DNA from: Nemertoderma westbladi
Taxonomy: Eukaryota; Xenacoelomorpha; Nemertodermatida; Nemertodermatidae
Direction: 5' to 3'
Length of the DNA: 31,951 nucleotides
NCBI GenBank assembly: GCA_032718475.1
Contig: JAUCBJ010002217.1
Coordinates: forward strand, 1-31,951
The position numbers were made by a program, and so were the translations under genes. The notes beneath the pieces are model-generated. The model ran no database searches. It worked only from the letters and a program-made list of their open reading frames with translations, and was not told the origin of the DNA. Shown one piece after another: positions 31,828-31,951 of this stretch; position 1 is the first letter of the stretch; each line of letters begins with the position of its first letter.

Positions 31828-31951
31828 TCCTAAAGCCGCAGGCCATCGCTAACTATATAGGTTAACTTGGGATTCTGGGGGACTTTTCGATGAAGGAACT
31901 GACCAAATTTTTTTATTTTCTCACCAGGGGAGCGGCTCGGAATTCTAAGAT

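Overview
The window looks like nuclear DNA of an invertebrate animal, most likely an insect or another arthropod. It is AT-rich between genes, carries tRNA-derived SINEs and MITE-like repeats, and holds one clearly recognisable gene piece: the last coding exon of a class II phosphoinositide 3-kinase with a normal animal splice acceptor. Nothing looks bacterial or viral. Species and order cannot be fixed from the sequence.

Positions 28-22426 (70% of the window) are one uninterrupted tandem array of a 63-bp unit, roughly 355 copies. Because 63 is a multiple of three, one minus-strand frame stays open for up to 733 codons. Frameshifting units, mostly amino-acid-changing variation and the lack of a start or signal sequence all point to a minisatellite rather than a gene. 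The array is mosaic: variant classes occur in blocks, and at least four pairs of 1.2-3.5 kb blocks inside it are near-identical copies (offsets about 2335, 3788-3851, 1196 and 4211 bp). This implies repeated recent segmental duplication or unequal exchange. The array stops sharply at a perfect 5' splice-site-like sequence.

Positions 22427-25230 are AT-rich and mostly unannotatable. They include a 263-bp element bounded by an 18-G run and a 31-C run, with inverted termini and an approximately 20-bp flanking direct repeat, and an AT-rich palindrome. Positions 25231-26874 (minus strand) hold the PI3K-C2 terminal exon: kinase C-lobe, PX domain and C2 domain. Its other exons are not recognised in the 5 kb to the right, so they probably lie beyond the window edge.

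Positions 26880-31951 are the upstream intron and/or neighbouring intergenic DNA. They contain two copies of one tRNA-derived SINE in opposite orientations, a dispersed hairpin module seen three times, a purine tract with a 51-codon highly basic (protamine-like) reading frame, a 7-bp microsatellite, a CCGG-rich foldback element with a hAT-like end, a G-rich stretch, and two short head-to-head coding-like fragments. Near the right edge are two degenerate arrays of complementary orientation and a pair of NotI-type GC motifs. Apart from the PI3K exon there is no pathway or operon logic here; most of the window is repeat biology.
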